From Haplomitrium mnioides (Eukaryota; Marchantiophyta; Haplomitriopsida; Calobryales): a DNA stretch of 64,000 nucleotides. The notes beneath the pieces were generated by a model. That model was not told where the DNA came from, did no database searches, and worked only from the letters and a program-made list of their open reading frames with translations. Below are positions 23,351-36,824 of this stretch, in pieces (the first letter of the stretch is position 1; each line of letters starts with the position of its first letter). The translations under genes were made by a program, and so were the position numbers. The DNA lies in assembly GCA_049999725.1 (NCBI GenBank), contig JBNGIS010006407.1, forward strand, positions 1 to 64,000, in the 5' to 3' direction.

Positions 23351-23939
23351 GACACCCCAATCACTCACTCCATATAAATTTATTGAAATGAAAAAATTGT
23401 TATTTTACGACATGCTAGGTTGGTGATTTTGGTGAGAAAATGCAAGTCCAAAGAGTTTTTGATGATATGCTAACATATGACACCCAACCTTTTCTTTCAA
23501 TAGCTTTTGAGGGTGACAATGGCTGTTTGGTGAGTGTGGTTAGTTAAATCGTGGTCAATGACATTTTTTTTATAATGAAATGTTGAATACATTGGTCAAT
23601 ATGGATTAATGATTGATGTGGCACAAAATAGATTTTTGGTTTGATTAGTCTTAAAAAAATAAGTTTTCAATTAATCACTTGCTTCTCAAATGGCATTGAT
23701 TTTTTGCAATTTTTCCTAAATAGTATTTTTTCAAAGTGTTTAAAATAAAAATTTTAGAGGCTTTTTGAAGTTGTGAATCTAAGTCCTTTTTGTTCTCAAT
23801 TTTTGCAAAAGAAACAGTTTAGATTGTTCTCATATGACTTTTAATACCTAATTATTATAGCATAATTGCAAATATAGTCTCAAGAGATAGAAAACAAGTC
23901 CCAAAATGAGAACAAAATTTACTATAATAAACAAAAAAT

Positions 23940-24370
23940 AGACTATTTAGAACATGAACTCTCTTTTTTTGCAAAAAAAAACAATGATTTTAGGTTCAAA
24001 ATAGGAGAAAGACGTAGTTATATTTCTCGAAACAAAATTCCAAAAGTTTCTTAACGAGATTTGTTTTTTTTTTTGTGTTTTCAATGATTTTGTTTGATGG
24101 AAAAATAAAATATCTATGTAAGTTATAGTGAAATTCTTTGTTTTTTTTGAGAAATATTGAAACATCAAATTCAAATAAAAGACCAAAAAAATTGTGTTTT
24201 TTTTATATAAACATAATTATAATATGGTTGGAGACTATTCTAATGCCATAAAATTCCAACAACTCTTGAAATTAATATATTTTCAAGTTGAAATAGTAGT
24301 TCACACTTCATACGGACATAGATATAGTACTGCTATAAGTCAATGACCTACAAAATAAAAAGAAAATTTT
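23940..24370. repeat. Dispersed repeat, copy 1
   Basis: It shares an ordered series of similar blocks with 27205-27700, including TTTTTAGGTT, GAAAATTGTGTTTTTTTT, ATTCCAACNC and TTTTCAAATTAAA-type pieces. The copies are strongly diverged and the family is unknown. Confidence 0.45.
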
Positions 24371-24379
24371 TGCTATAGC

Positions 24380-24540
24380 CTATGCACACATAGACTTTAG
24401 GGTTCAGATTTGGAGTCCATGCACACATATACTTCATTAGTCCATGTGCGTATGAGGTTCTGAGTTTTGCTTCAAATTCCAAACACGTATAGACTCTAAT
24501 AGTCCACTTGCGCATGGGTTTCCAAGCATTGACTAAATAT
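24380..24540. repeat. Short degenerate repeat AGTCCATGCACACATA
   Basis: Three or four variants of AGTCCATGCACACATA (for example AGTCCATGTGCGTATG and AGTCCACTTGCGCATG) occur about 45-50 bases apart. Confidence 0.45.
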
Positions 24541-26662
24541 GAGTGAATATAGTAATGTTTTTTACCTTGAATTATTGGATGAAAATAATACAGATTTTTT
24601 TTTGTTGAGTTAAATCGTTTTCTTCAATTGGTTTTTGGTATTAGAAGAAAATTGAGAGAGAGTATTGTGATATTTCTTACATCTAGTACATCAATATAAA
24701 ATTATATTTGTGTTTTCCTTATGTGGATGTTATTTTCTCTAGAAAGTATTGTTTAGAAAATACATCCTCATCCTCACAAGCATAGTACTGAACACAAACT
24801 TATTTGGGGTTTTGAGGTTCCCCTCAATAAATGACAAGACTTTGATGGCTATTGCTAAACAAAATGGTATATTCTTTGGGTCCAATGATGCTATGATACA
24901 AATGAACATTTTGGCTTCATATCATCTACATTGCCAAATTTAAGACCATATTTTGTTTAATGTGAAATGGTTTCTTTTTTTGGCCTAGAAGCTCCATCAT
25001 ATATTGCTCAACATTGACAAAATATACGTTCAATTTTAGTCTCTTTCTTTCAGAGATGAATGCCAACTTGAAAGTGTGCACCCAAATTTCACAAATCATG
25101 ACAAGAGTTTGTATATTGTGAGGTTGTTAATGTGATTTCTATTTCAAGTTCTCCTTACTTTCCTTTTCTTTCCTTTAATAACATATGTCGACATCTTATG
25201 CTAGGCAAGAAAAAACTCATTCCATCCGTCAATGTCAAAATCTATGAAGAACTTGTAGCAATTCTTGTTAATGTTGTCTTTAATTGCAAACATCAATTTG
25301 GATGCATCAACTTCCCTTGTTTCTTTTGTAGATCATTTTATTTTAGAATAACCCTTCAAAAAGTTTACTCAAAAGTTTCATGTCCACTTCCAATAGACAC
25401 TTGAGGCTATTGTAGAAACATCTTTAAATCCCAAGTCTCTTATAGAAGAGTTACTTGTGGTTTTGGATTAAAAGACAATTGTAACACCTTGTTAAGACTA
25501 GCAAGCATAAAAACCATTTCAAACATTTCAAAAATTTGTTGAATATTTGATCAATTTGATCATGCATATGATTGACCATAAGAGATCCGAGTTTGGCTTT
25601 TCGAAAGACACTTTTTCTCAATTAAGAGACTAAGATATCCAAAAAAAAATAGAGTTCTTTTTCTTGTGTATTATATTGCCAAATTGAAGATACAAAGTAG
25701 AAAGTAGCAGCCTTTCAAACACATATAATATTTTACTCAATAACCGTAAAGTTAATAACCGTAAAGTTGAAGTCACTTCTTAAGTTGTCATAGGCTAAGA
25801 AAACCCTAAAAAAATGAGTACAATAGAAAATTGAAGTGCTAGCAATGTGAACACCCACCAAACAATCTTTTTCAATACTCTTTGGTAGTGATAGCCATTG
25901 TAGAATTGCGGTTTCTTTTGATCTATACTATCAATTCCAATATCCCAGTAATTTTGACTATCAATATAACATTATTTTGATGGTTTGCAAGTTTTTTTCT
26001 TTCTTTTATATGTTGGTCATGATGAAGAAACAATTGGTAATTATAATTTTTTCCATCACAAAACAAAAAAATATATATACCAATAATGCTAGGAAAGGAG
26101 TATTTTGATTAAGGATTTGAAAAGAGATTGAGAGAAGTCTCATGCACACATTGTATCATGATCTTAGAACCTTATATTACTCTTTAATTCTTTGCTTGCC
26201 ATATGTCCTTATCCTTTTTCTAAAGTTGTCATTTTATAACATCTTGTTATTTTTAATCCATTGACTTTCTCTCGTTTTGCTACTTGCAATTCTCTCTTTA
26301 ATAACCACTTTTTTTTAACACTCTAGCTTAGTAATTACTTTCTAAACATAGTTTACTCTACATCTTGCTCTATTTTTAGTCATTTCTTACTAAAGTTAGT
26401 ACTCGCTATGATTCTTATCTCTTTTAAAACACAATGTACTCATTGCAAGTGAGGGAGTTTTGAAAAGATTGAACTAGTAAGGTACCATTGGCTAAATTGT
26501 CTAATGGCTCTCAAGTAGCATCATAAAGATGAAAGCTCTTTTAGCAAAATATACTCGACAATCTAGTGAATAATGAGTGCATTTCTCTTAAAGTTGCTTA
26601 ACTTCAAGTTCATCATGACCTCAACCAAGTTTAGGTGGAGGATAAAGTTCATGTGTAGAAGT
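24541..26662. other. No gene seen
   Basis: AT-rich sequence. Two short + strand ORFs (24749-24943 and 25132-25404) show no motif, and I consider them chance. There is a small direct duplication of AATAACCGTAAAGTT near 25740. Confidence 0.5.
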
Positions 26663-27100
26663 TCATGTGATGGGGTAAGGTACAAAGGCACAAAGTAGAG
26701 AAACATGAAATATCGGATGAATCTTCATGTAAGCAGATAAGATTAATTTGCAAGCCACTTCGCCAATCCAAGCAAAAATAGTGAAAGGTCTAATGAAGTG
26801 AGCGCTGATCTTATGATGTCGAAGTAGAGGAAGATTGGTGGTGGATGGCCAAACTTGGTCCCCCACAACAAAGGTGACATCATGTCAATGAGTATCAACA
26901 TATTATTTTTAACGGTTCCAAGCAACTTCAAGTTCATCCTTACCTTGACTAATATCTTGGTGCAAATGGTGGAGAAAATCATCTCCAACTAGACTTTTGG
27001 ATAGCAAAGGTGAGGTATAGGCAAGACTGAAAAGTGTGGTCAGATATTTGCCACAAAAACAAATATGACTCAGATTGAACCATTGAATGAGTTGTTGCAA
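26663..27100 (-). pseudogene. pol: Chromovirus integrase C-terminal fragment (element E)
   Basis: The - strand frame has G-D-Q-V-W near 26860, then R-H-x-K-I-S-A-x-F-I-x-P-F and K-I-H-P-I-F-H-V-S-L-L. This is the GPY/F module at the integrase tail of Ty3 chromoviruses such as Reina or Tekay types. The preceding part (26743-27100) lies in a second frame. No chromodomain or LTR is recognisable to the left, so it is a truncated relic. Confidence 0.75.
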
Positions 27101-27204
27101 GAGAACTCAAAAAATGGGTAGCAACAAATCTCATTCATCTAAGACCTCCAAGGTAAAAGAATGTAACAAACAATCGTTACTATGAACTAAGAAAATACTA
27201 TGAA

Positions 27205-27700
27205 AAACAAGAACTAGTTTGTTTTTGCGAAAAAAAAACTATGTTTTTAGGTTAAAACAAGGTAAAAAACAATTTCTAGAGTTTTTTTACTTGATTTTTA
27301 NNNNNNNNNNNNNNNNNNNNNNNNNNNNNNNNNNNNNNNNNNNNNNNNNNNNNNNNNNNNNNNNNNNNNNNNNNNNNNNNNNNNNNNNNNNNNNNNNNNN
27401 ATTTTTAGCATTTTCAACAAGCTTTTTAGATCAAAATCAAATATTTGCATGCAAAATTTAATAAATTTTTGCTTTTTTTACTATTGAAAACCTCAAATTT
27501 AATCAAAAGACTGAAAATTGTGTTTTTTTTTTCACAAACTTGAAATTGGAAAGAAAGTATTCCAACGCATAAATTTCTAATAATTATCAAAATTAAGTCA
27601 TTTTCAAATTAAATTTGTAGTACAGACCATATGCCTCATGTATATATAGACATGATGCCACTATAAATTAACTATTTGAAAAATAAATAGAAATTTTGAA
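27205..27700. repeat. Dispersed repeat, copy 2 (with 100-N gap)
   Basis: This is the diverged partner of 23940-24370. The gap at 27301-27400 interrupts it. The block order is kept, and the gap lies where copy 1 has its TTTTGTTTGATGG region. Confidence 0.45.
27301..27400. other. Assembly gap (100 N)
   Basis: One hundred unknown bases in AT-rich repeat sequence. Confidence 0.99.
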
Positions 27701-28446
27701 GAAGAACCAAGTCCACCAAGAGTTTAATGTGCTAAATCAGAGTTGAATGACACACAAGCTTCATAGATCAAACCTTGCGGGATCCAAACCTGCGCTTCAA
27801 AGTCTAAGTGTTTCAATTGAAGGTTAAGAGGTATAAAGGGAGGAACCTGCCACATAATTTTTCTCTTTGTAGTATAGTGTTTATACTCTTATTGCAAGGG
27901 CAAATATAAAATTCTTTATCGATATAGAGAGAGTGTGGGATATACAAGCTTTGAAATCAAGACCTATGCAGGATAGTTTGTATAGGATAAGGAAATTTGT
28001 ATTCAAAACAAAGTATCATCGGTGGTCAATTGCAAAATATTTTGTAGATCAACCCAAATATAGAGCCTGTATTCGAGTTTCCTACATGCTCTTCTTTTCT
28101 TGTATTTGTACTTTGTATATGCTTTGAATGTTTGTGTTGATCACTATTCGCTTTAATCATTTATACTTCACATATATTAGTGAAGATGACTTATTCCCAA
28201 GTATTCATTCGATGATACTCTTGAATATTGGCACATCACATTGCCAATGTGACTAGGTTGCTTAGCTTTGAATCTCTAATCCACTTGTATGTTTCTCAAT
28301 GCTCAACTCCATGAAGTTAGTATTTCCTCAAAACTAACTTTGGAATAGTAACTTGCCAATATTCAGATTGCTAACCTAATTGGCTTAATTTCTACAAGTT
28401 GATCATAACATGTTTCCTAAGGACTACAATTGGCTTAGGGTCTAAA

Positions 28447-28550
28447 ATTGGGCCAAGTCAAACTTGAGGTCAAAAGCTAAGAATAAAAAGGGTNNNNNNN
28501 NNNATTGGGCCAAGTCAAACTTGAGGTCAAAAGCTAAGAATAAAAAGGGT
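28447..28550. repeat. 47-bp perfect duplication around a 10-N gap
   Basis: 28447-28493 and 28504-28550 are identical and are separated only by ten Ns (28494-28503). This is the pattern of two contigs whose overlap was not merged, so one copy is probably not real. Confidence 0.85.
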
Positions 28551-29264
28551 CTAAAAGCAACCTCCTATAAAATCATGCCAAGCTCTAAAGTCGAGCCAAG
28601 TCAAACTTGGGTAGAGGGATCAAAATCAGGTCAATGTCTAGGTAAGTACAAACTTACATGAGAAAATGAGGCAATGGTCAAACTATCCTCCAAGAAGACG
28701 GTGCAGACAACGTTAGTAGGAGTTACTATTTTGGTTGCCAATTATCGAACGACTAGGCTCTACTAATTGGGCTACTAAGAGAATCAAGTGTTAAACTATA
28801 GATTAGGGAATATGTTAAAGATATGACAAGACTAGAGTATGACAAAGTACTAAGTACAGAAGGTTGCTACGGTCAAACTACTCTACAAGAAAATAACAAC
28901 ATGTAGTGCTCCAACTAAGACTATTCATCTCCAACTACTAACTAGCTATATCTACCTACAAATACTAAAGAATACTAATTCCCAAAACTCAATCACTTAC
29001 AACAAACTTTTGACTGTTAACTTACAAATCTATCAATTAGCTCACGACTTCTTCTTGCACTAGTAGAAGCAAACCTAATAAGGCATACGTACCATATTCT
29101 AAACATCCAATACTAACTAAATGTCATACATAGAGACTCTATGACAATTATTTTCTACTATCTAAAAGTGAAATGCGAGCTATATGTTGAGTATTGGACA
29201 CCTAATTAACTCATCTATGATTTTGGGAGTCATCTAATTAACTCATCTATGATTTTGGAAGTTA
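28551..29264. other. No gene seen
   Basis: AT-rich sequence leading into the satellite. A 33-bp near-duplicate (AATTAACTCATCTATGATTT) occurs at about 29206 and 29238. Confidence 0.5.
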
Positions 29265-32200
29265 TCTATTCTAGTCAGACTTATGGATTCTAGTCTAAAT
29301 ATAATATGTATGCCAAACTCATCTACAACTATTGGGACTATCTAGTCTAACCTAGTCCCTAGTCCGACATATGAATTCTAGTCTAAGTATTTTACGGATA
29401 CCAAACTCATCTATACCTATTGGGATATTGTGACTATCAAGTCAAACCTAGTTAGATGTAATGATTCTAGTCTAAGCATCATATGCATACTAAACTCATC
29501 TACAAGGGACTATCAAGTCTAACCTAGTCTGACGTATGGATTTTAGTCTAAGTATTTTATATATACCAAACTCATCGAAATATTGGCAATATTGCGTCTA
29601 TCGGGTCTAGCCTAGTTAGATGCATGTATTCTACCAATATTATGACTATTGGGTCTAACCTAGTTAGATGCATGGATTCTAATCTAAGCAACGTACACAT
29701 ACCAAACTCATCTACAACTATTGGGACTATCGGGTCTAACTTAGTCAGACTTATGGATTCTAGTCTAAGTATCATACAAATACCAAACTCAACTACAACT
29801 CATCTACAACTATTGAGACTATTGAGTCTAACCTAGTTAGAGGTATGGATTCTAGTCTAAGTATGGTACGCATACCAAACTCATGTGCATCTATTAGGAC
29901 TATTGGAACTATTGAGTCTAATCTAGTCAGATGTATGGATTCTAGTCTAAGTATCCTAGCATACCAAACTCAAATACAACTATTGGAACTATCAGATCTA
30001 ACCTTTTACAACTATAGAGACTATCTATTCTAGCCTAGTGGGATGTATGGATTCTAGTCTAAGCATCCTACGCATACCATTCTAGTATAAGCATCATTCG
30101 CATACCAAAGTCATTTACAACTATTCGAGCTATCGAGTCTAACCTAATAAAATGTATAGATTCTAGTCTAAGCATCGTATGCATACCAAACTCATCTACA
30201 AGCTATTGGGACTATAGAGTCTAACCTAGTCGCATGAATATATTCTAGTGTAAGTATCGTACATATACCAGACTCATCTACAACTATTAGAACTATCAAG
30301 TCTAACCTTCTACATGTAAGTATTGTAACTATCGAGTCTAATGTGGTAAGGATTCTAGTCTAACTATCGTATCCATACCAAACTCATCTGCAACTATTGG
30401 GATTGTTAGATCTAGCATGGATTCTAGTCTAAGTATTCTACATATACCAAACTCATCGGATGTATTCTAAGTATCGTACATACCAAACTCATCTACAACT
30501 ATTGGAATTGTTAGATCTAGCATGGATTCTAGTCAAGTATTCTACATATACCAAACTCATCTCCAACTATTGGGACTATCATGTCTAACCTATAGTAGGA
30601 TGTATGGATTCTAGTCTAAGTATCTTACACATACCAAACTCATCTGTAGCTATTGGGACATTGGGACTGTTGGGTCTAATCTAGTCGGAGGTATGGATTC
30701 TAGTCTAAGAAACCTATGCATACCCAACTCATCTAGTCGGAGGTATGAATTCTAGTCTAAGTAACCTATGCATACCCAACTCATCTGCAGCTAATNNNNN
30801 NNNNNGAATCTAACCTAGTTGAATGTATTCCAAGTATTGTACTCATACCAAACTCATTTGCAGCTATTTGGACTATTGGATCCAACCTAGTTATTCTAAG
30901 TATTGTACTCATACCAAACTCATCTGCAATTATTTGGACTATTGGATCCAACATAGTCAAATGTATGGAATCTAGTTTAAGCATCGTAAATATACCAAAC
31001 TCATCTGCAGCTATTGGGACTATCCAATCTAAGTGAGTGGGATGTATGGATTCTAGTCTAAGTATTGTAGGCATACCAAACTCATCTACAGCTATTGGGA
31101 CTATCGGGTCTAACCTAGTCTTACGTATGAATATAGTCTAAGTATCGTAGGCAAACCAAACTCATCCACAACTATTAGGACTATTGGGTCTAACCTAGTC
31201 AGACATACGAATACCAAACTCATTTGCAACTATTGGGATCTACATCTATTAGGATAGTACTATCGGGTCTAACCTAGTCGCATATATGGATTTTAGTCCA
31301 AGTATCATAAGCATACCAAACTTAGTCCAAGTATTTTATGCATACCAAAGTTATTTGTAGTTATTGGGACTATAGGGTCTAACATAGTTGGACATATAGA
31401 TTCTAGTCTAAGTATTGTGCTCATACCAAACTCATATCCAGATATTAAGACTATCGGGTCTAACCTAGTAAGATGTACTTCAAGCATCGTACGCGTACCA
31501 AACTCATCTATAGATATAAGGACTATCGGGTCTAACCTAGTCGGATGTACTCTAAGCATTGTAAGCATACCAAACTCATCTTTAGTTATTGGGACTCTGA
31601 GGTCTAACCTAGTCGGATGTATGGATTCTAGTCTAAGTATTGTATGCATACCAAACTCATCTACAACTATTGTGACTATTGATGTATGGATTCTAGTCTA
31701 AGTATTGTATGCATACCAAACTCATCTACAACTATTGTGACTATTGGGTTTAACCTAGTGGGATGTATGGACTGTGGTCTAAAAAGTAGGCTATATGGAC
31801 TCTAGACTCTAGTTTTAAGTATTGTACTTACACCAAACTCATCTACAACTATTGCAATTATTGGGACTATCGAGTCTAACCTAGTGGGATGTATGGACTC
31901 TAGTCTAACCTAGTGGGATGTATGGACTCTAGTCTAAGTATCGTAGGTATATCAAACTCATTTGCAGCACTCATCTACAACTATTGCAGTTATTGGGACT
32001 ATAGAGTCTAACCTAATGGGATGTATGATGGACTCTAGTCTAAGTATCGTACGTATATCAAACTCATCTGCAGCTATTGAAACTATTAGGTTTGAACTAA
32101 TGGACATATGAATTCTAGTCTAAGTATCCTAAGCATACGAAACTTATATGCAACTATTGGGGACTATCGAATCTTACCTACTCAGATATATTCTAAATAT

Positions 32201-35200
32201 TGTATACAATCCAAACTCATCTGCAATGTTGGATATATTTGAAGTATTTTAAGCATACCAAACTCATTTGTAGCTATTAGGACTATCCAGTCTAATCTAG
32301 TCGTACGTATTCTATGCATACCAAACTCATTTGTAGCTATTGGGACTATTGAGTCTAACCTAGTTGGATATATGGAATATAGTCTAAGTATAATACACAT
32401 ACAAAATTCTTCAGCATTATAGTCTAAGCATCGTACATATACAAAATTCTTTTGCAATTATTAGGGCTATTGGTCTAACCTAGTGAGATTTATGGATATC
32501 GGGTCTAACCTAGTGGGATATATGGATTCTAGTCTAAGCATCATATGCATACCAAACTTATCTGCAACTATTGGGTTTATCGGGTCTAACCTAGTCAAAT
32601 GTATAGATTCTAGTTTAAGTATCGGACATATTCTAGTCTAAGTATCATACACATACCAAACTCATTTGTAGCTATTGGGACTATCGGGTCAAACCTAGTA
32701 GTATATATGGATTTTAGTATAAGCATCGTACACATACCAAACTCATCGGACAGTAGGACATATGTGGATTCTAGTCTAAGCATTTTATGCATACCAAACT
32801 CATCTATAGCTATTGGGAGTATTGGGTCTAACCTAGTGGGACATATGGATTCTTGTAAGTATTGTAAGCATACCAAACTCATCCACAGCTGTTGGGACTA
32901 TATGGTCTAAAGTAGTCAAACATATCAATTCTAGTCTAAGCATCATAGGCATATAAGGTCTAAAGTAGTCATAAGTATGGATTCTAGCTAGATATCATAC
33001 GCATACCAGACTCACTTACAACTATTGGGACTATCGGGTCTAGCTTAGTCAAATGTATGGATTCTAGTCTAATTATGATATGCATGCTAAACTTATCTTG
33101 CTATGTCTAAGTGTTGCATGTATACAAAACTCATCTATAAATGTTGGAACTATCAAGTCAAACCTAGTCATCTATAACTATTAGAACTATCGGGTCAAAC
33201 CTAGTGAGGCATATGGGTTCTAGTCTAAGAATCGTACACATACCAAACTTGTCTACAACTATTAGAGCTAGTGAGATGTATGATTCTATTCTAAGTATCT
33301 TGCACATACCAAACTTATCTATAGCTATTAAGGCTATCAAGTCTAACCTAGTTGGATATATGTATGGATTCTAGTCCAAGCATCATAAGCATACCGAGCT
33401 ATTAAGTCTAACCTAGTGGGATGTATGGATTATAGTCTAAGCATCGTAAGCATACAGAGCTATCAAGTCTAACCTAGTCATATGTATGGATTCTATCAAG
33501 TCTAACCTAGTGAGATGTATGGATTCTAGTCTAAGCATCGAGTCTAACTTAGGTAGATGTATGGATTCTAGTCTAAAGATCATAAGCATACCAAACTCAT
33601 CTATAGCTATTGGGACTATGGGTCTAACCTAGTCAGACACATGGAATGTAGTCTAAGTACTCATCTACAACTTTTGGGACTATCACATCTAACCTAATCA
33701 TACGTATGGATTTTAGTCTATCATACGCATACCAAACTCATTCATAGTTATTGGGACTATCTGGTCTAACCTTGTCGGACTTATGGATTCTAGTTTAAGA
33801 ATCATACCCATTCCAAACTCAGCTACAGCTATTGGGACTATCAGGTCTAGCCTAGTCGGATGTATGGATTCTAGTCCAAGTATCGTATGCATACCAAACT
33901 CATCTACAGCTATTGTGATGCATACCAAACTCATATGAAGCCATTGTGACTATCGGATCTAACCTAGTGGGATGTTTGGACTCTAATCCAAGTAGTGGAT
34001 TGTATATACTCTAGTCTATGTATCATAAGCATACCACACTCATTAAAACTATCGGGTCTAACCTAGTGGGATGCATAGACTTAGTCTACATATGGTACCC
34101 ATACCAAACTCATCTGCAGATAGGACTATCTAGTCAAACATAGTCGGACTATGGATTCTAGTCTAAATATCATACACATACAACTCATCTACAAGTATTG
34201 GGACTATCTTACACATACAACTCATCTAAGGTATTGGGACTATCAAATCTTACATAGCCAAAAGTATTATAGGAATTGTAAGCATACCAAACTCATATAA
34301 AGCTATTGATATATTCTATGAATTGCAGCTATTGGGACTATCAAGTCTAACCTATTGGATGTATTCTAAGTATCATATGCATACCAAACTTATATGTAAC
34401 TATTGGGAAAATTGAGTCTAACCTAGTCGTACGTATGGATTCTAGCATAAGTATCCTACACATACTTGGGAAAATTGAGTCTGACTTAGTCGCAATATGG
34501 ATTCTAGCCTAAGTATCCTACACATACCAAACTTATATACAACTATTGAGACTATCGAATCTAACCTAGTTGGATGTAATCTAAGCATCCAATGCATACC
34601 AAACTCATCTACTCTATAAGTATCGTACACATACCAAACTCATTCACATCTATTGGGACTATTGGATCTAACCTAGATGGACAAGCATTGTATGTATATC
34701 AAACTCATCCACATCTATTGGGACTACTGGATCTAACCTAGATGGATGTATGGATTCTAGCCTAAATATCTTACCATACCAAACTTATTTACTCATCTAC
34801 AATTGTTGGGACTATAGGGTTTATAGTAGTCATATGTATGGATTCTAGTCTAAGTATTATAAAGATACCAAACACACTTGCAGCTATTGGTACTATCAGC
34901 TCTAACCTAGTCAAGTTAAACGTATGGATTCTAGTCTAAGTATCATAAGCATGTTAGACATATGGATTGTAGTCTAAGTATAATAAGTATGCCAAACTCA
35001 TCTTGTTATGTCCAACTGTCGTACGCATACCAAACTCATCTATAGCTAATGGGACTATCGGGTCAAACCTAATGAGACATTGGAAACTTATCTACAACTA
35101 TTGAGACAAGTAAGACGCATGATTCTAGTCTAAGTATCGTACACAAACCAAACTTATCTATAGCAATCGGATGTATGGATTCTAGTTTAAGCATCATAGG

Positions 35201-36164
35201 CATACCAAACTCATCTATGGCTATTGAGATTATAGGATGTAATCTAGTCGTATGAATGGAATCTAGTCTAACTGTCTTAAGCATACCAAACTCATCTACA
35301 ACTATTTGGACTATTGGGTCTATGCTAGTCGGATGTATGGAATAAGTATTGTACGCATACCAAACTCATCTACAACTATTGGGACTATAATATCTAACCT
35401 AGTAGGATGTATGGATTCTAGACTAAGTATCATAAGCATATATGGTCTAAAGTTGTATGGATTTTAGTCAGGTATTATACGCATACAAAACTCACTTCTA
35501 GCCATTGGGATTATTGGGTCTCTCATCTACAACTATTGGGACTATCATGTCTAACCTAGTCCTACGTATGCATTCTACGTATCACCCACATATAGGGTCT
35601 AAAGTAGTCATATGTATGGATTTTAGTCTGGTATCATAGGTATACAAAACTCACTTGCCATTCTAGTCTAAGTATCATCCACATATAGGGTCTAAAGTAG
35701 TCATATGTATGGATTTTAGTCTGGTATCATAGGTATACAAAACTCACTTGCAGCTATTGGGATTATCGAGTCTAACCCAGTCAAATGATTCTAGTCTCAG
35801 TATCATACGCATGCCAAACTCATCCCATTATGTCTAGGCATTATACGCATACCAAATTCATCTATAGCTATTAGTACGGACTATCGTGTCAAAACTAGTG
35901 AGATGTATGGGTTCTAGTTTAAGAGTCGCACATATACAAACTTTATCTACAACTATTGGGACTAGTGAGATATATGATTCTAGTCTAAGTATTGTACACA
36001 TACCAAACTTATTTATAGCTATTAGAACTATCAAGTCTAACCTAGTTGGATGCATGGATTCTAGTTTAAGCATCTTAGCATACCAAACTTATCTATATCT
36101 ACTTATCTATATCTATTAGGACTATTTGATATAACATAGTTGTACGAATGGAATCTAGTCTAAG
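29265..36164. repeat. Tandem satellite array, unit about 81 bp
   Basis: A unit with the fixed order ATTCTAGTCTAAG, then CATACCAAACTCATCT, then CTATTGGGACTATCGGGTCT, then AACCTAGTCGGATGTATGG recurs across about 6.9 kb, all in one orientation. That length would hold roughly 80-90 units. Units differ by substitutions, and many are shortened or fused at internal points; for example the ATTCTAGTC block is often missing, giving units near 66 bp. A 10-N gap lies at 30796-30805. Short ORFs running through it are by-products of the period. The array is cut at its right side by the nested elements and resumes at 55306. Confidence 0.95.
30796..30805. other. Assembly gap (10 N) inside satellite
   Basis: Ten unknown bases in the array. 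The array length is therefore only approximate, since satellites often collapse in assembly. Confidence 0.99.
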
Positions 36165-36193
36165 TGTAATAGTACAAGCATGGTGTTGTGCTA
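36165..36193 (+). repeat. LTR start fragment of chromovirus family, left of element II
   Basis: TGTAATAGTACAAGCATGG starts directly after satellite sequence and is the start of the same LTR family as 54901-55305, seen in the opposite orientation. Its continuation lies at 50423, beyond element II. The last five bases (36189-36193, TGCTA) are the target duplication. Confidence 0.8.
36189..36193. other. Target-site duplication of element II, left (TGCTA)
   Basis: It is identical to 50418-50422 and flanks the TGTCGCC start of element II. Confidence 0.9.
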
Positions 36194-36777
36194 TGTCGCC
36201 AACGATTCAAGTACCTAAAGCATAATTAAGGAAATCGGAAGGATCTCTGGCACAATGACCCTTGGCAAGTGTGAAGGCCTCTCAAGAGCTACGGATTACT
36301 CTCAAACAACTAATAAGAGCAAGACGCATGATTCCTAGGAGGAAACAGGATCATGGCAGAAGGATGAGAAGAGAGCAATGATTGCCAGCCAGGGGAGGGG
36401 TCCTATTTCAAAATCCGAAGCAGGCCAACGAGAATCTGTGGGCTTCAAGAGGATGCGGGAATAAGGCCGAGCAAGGGAGAAGAGAACGCCCACTCCAAGT
36501 GAAGCGATCCGAGAAGGAAGAATGGATCCATAAGCAGAAATCTGAAGGCACTCAGAGGAGGCAGATCGCGGACTTGTCTTGCAGCGGCCACAAATCAAGA
36601 AGAGGACAAAATGAGGAGGCAAGGTCGTCACAAGGGCAAGCTAGGCAAGGGAGGAGGGACGCCTCGATCTTGCAAGCAGGAGCGCGCCCTGCAAAGGCCA
36701 ATCGAGCTCACTCTTCAAATCCGTGGATCCTAGCGGAAATGTGGAGTTCCCTGAATGCCCCGCGAGATTCCACGGAA

Positions 36778-36824
36778 ACGTGGCGTCTCCGGAGCGATTC
36801 ACGAGATTCCACGGAAGACGTGGC
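36778..36824 (+). promoter_or_regulatory. Repeated CCACGGAAACGTGG-type motifs in element II LTR
   Basis: CCACGGAAACGTGG near 36770 is a perfect inverted repeat. A second, close copy lies about 40 bases on. They hold ACGTGGC at 36778-36784 and 36818-36824, the core that plant bZIP factors bind in ABRE/G-box elements. TGACGTGGCA also occurs at 39306-39315. The 3' LTR keeps equivalents at 47455, 48484 and 48759. Confidence 0.4.

Noticed and set aside
29265-36164. CRISPR-like array or a coding repeat protein (short periodic ORFs)
   Set aside because: Units are contiguous, with no constant repeat and variable spacers, and the ORFs follow from the period. It is a satellite.
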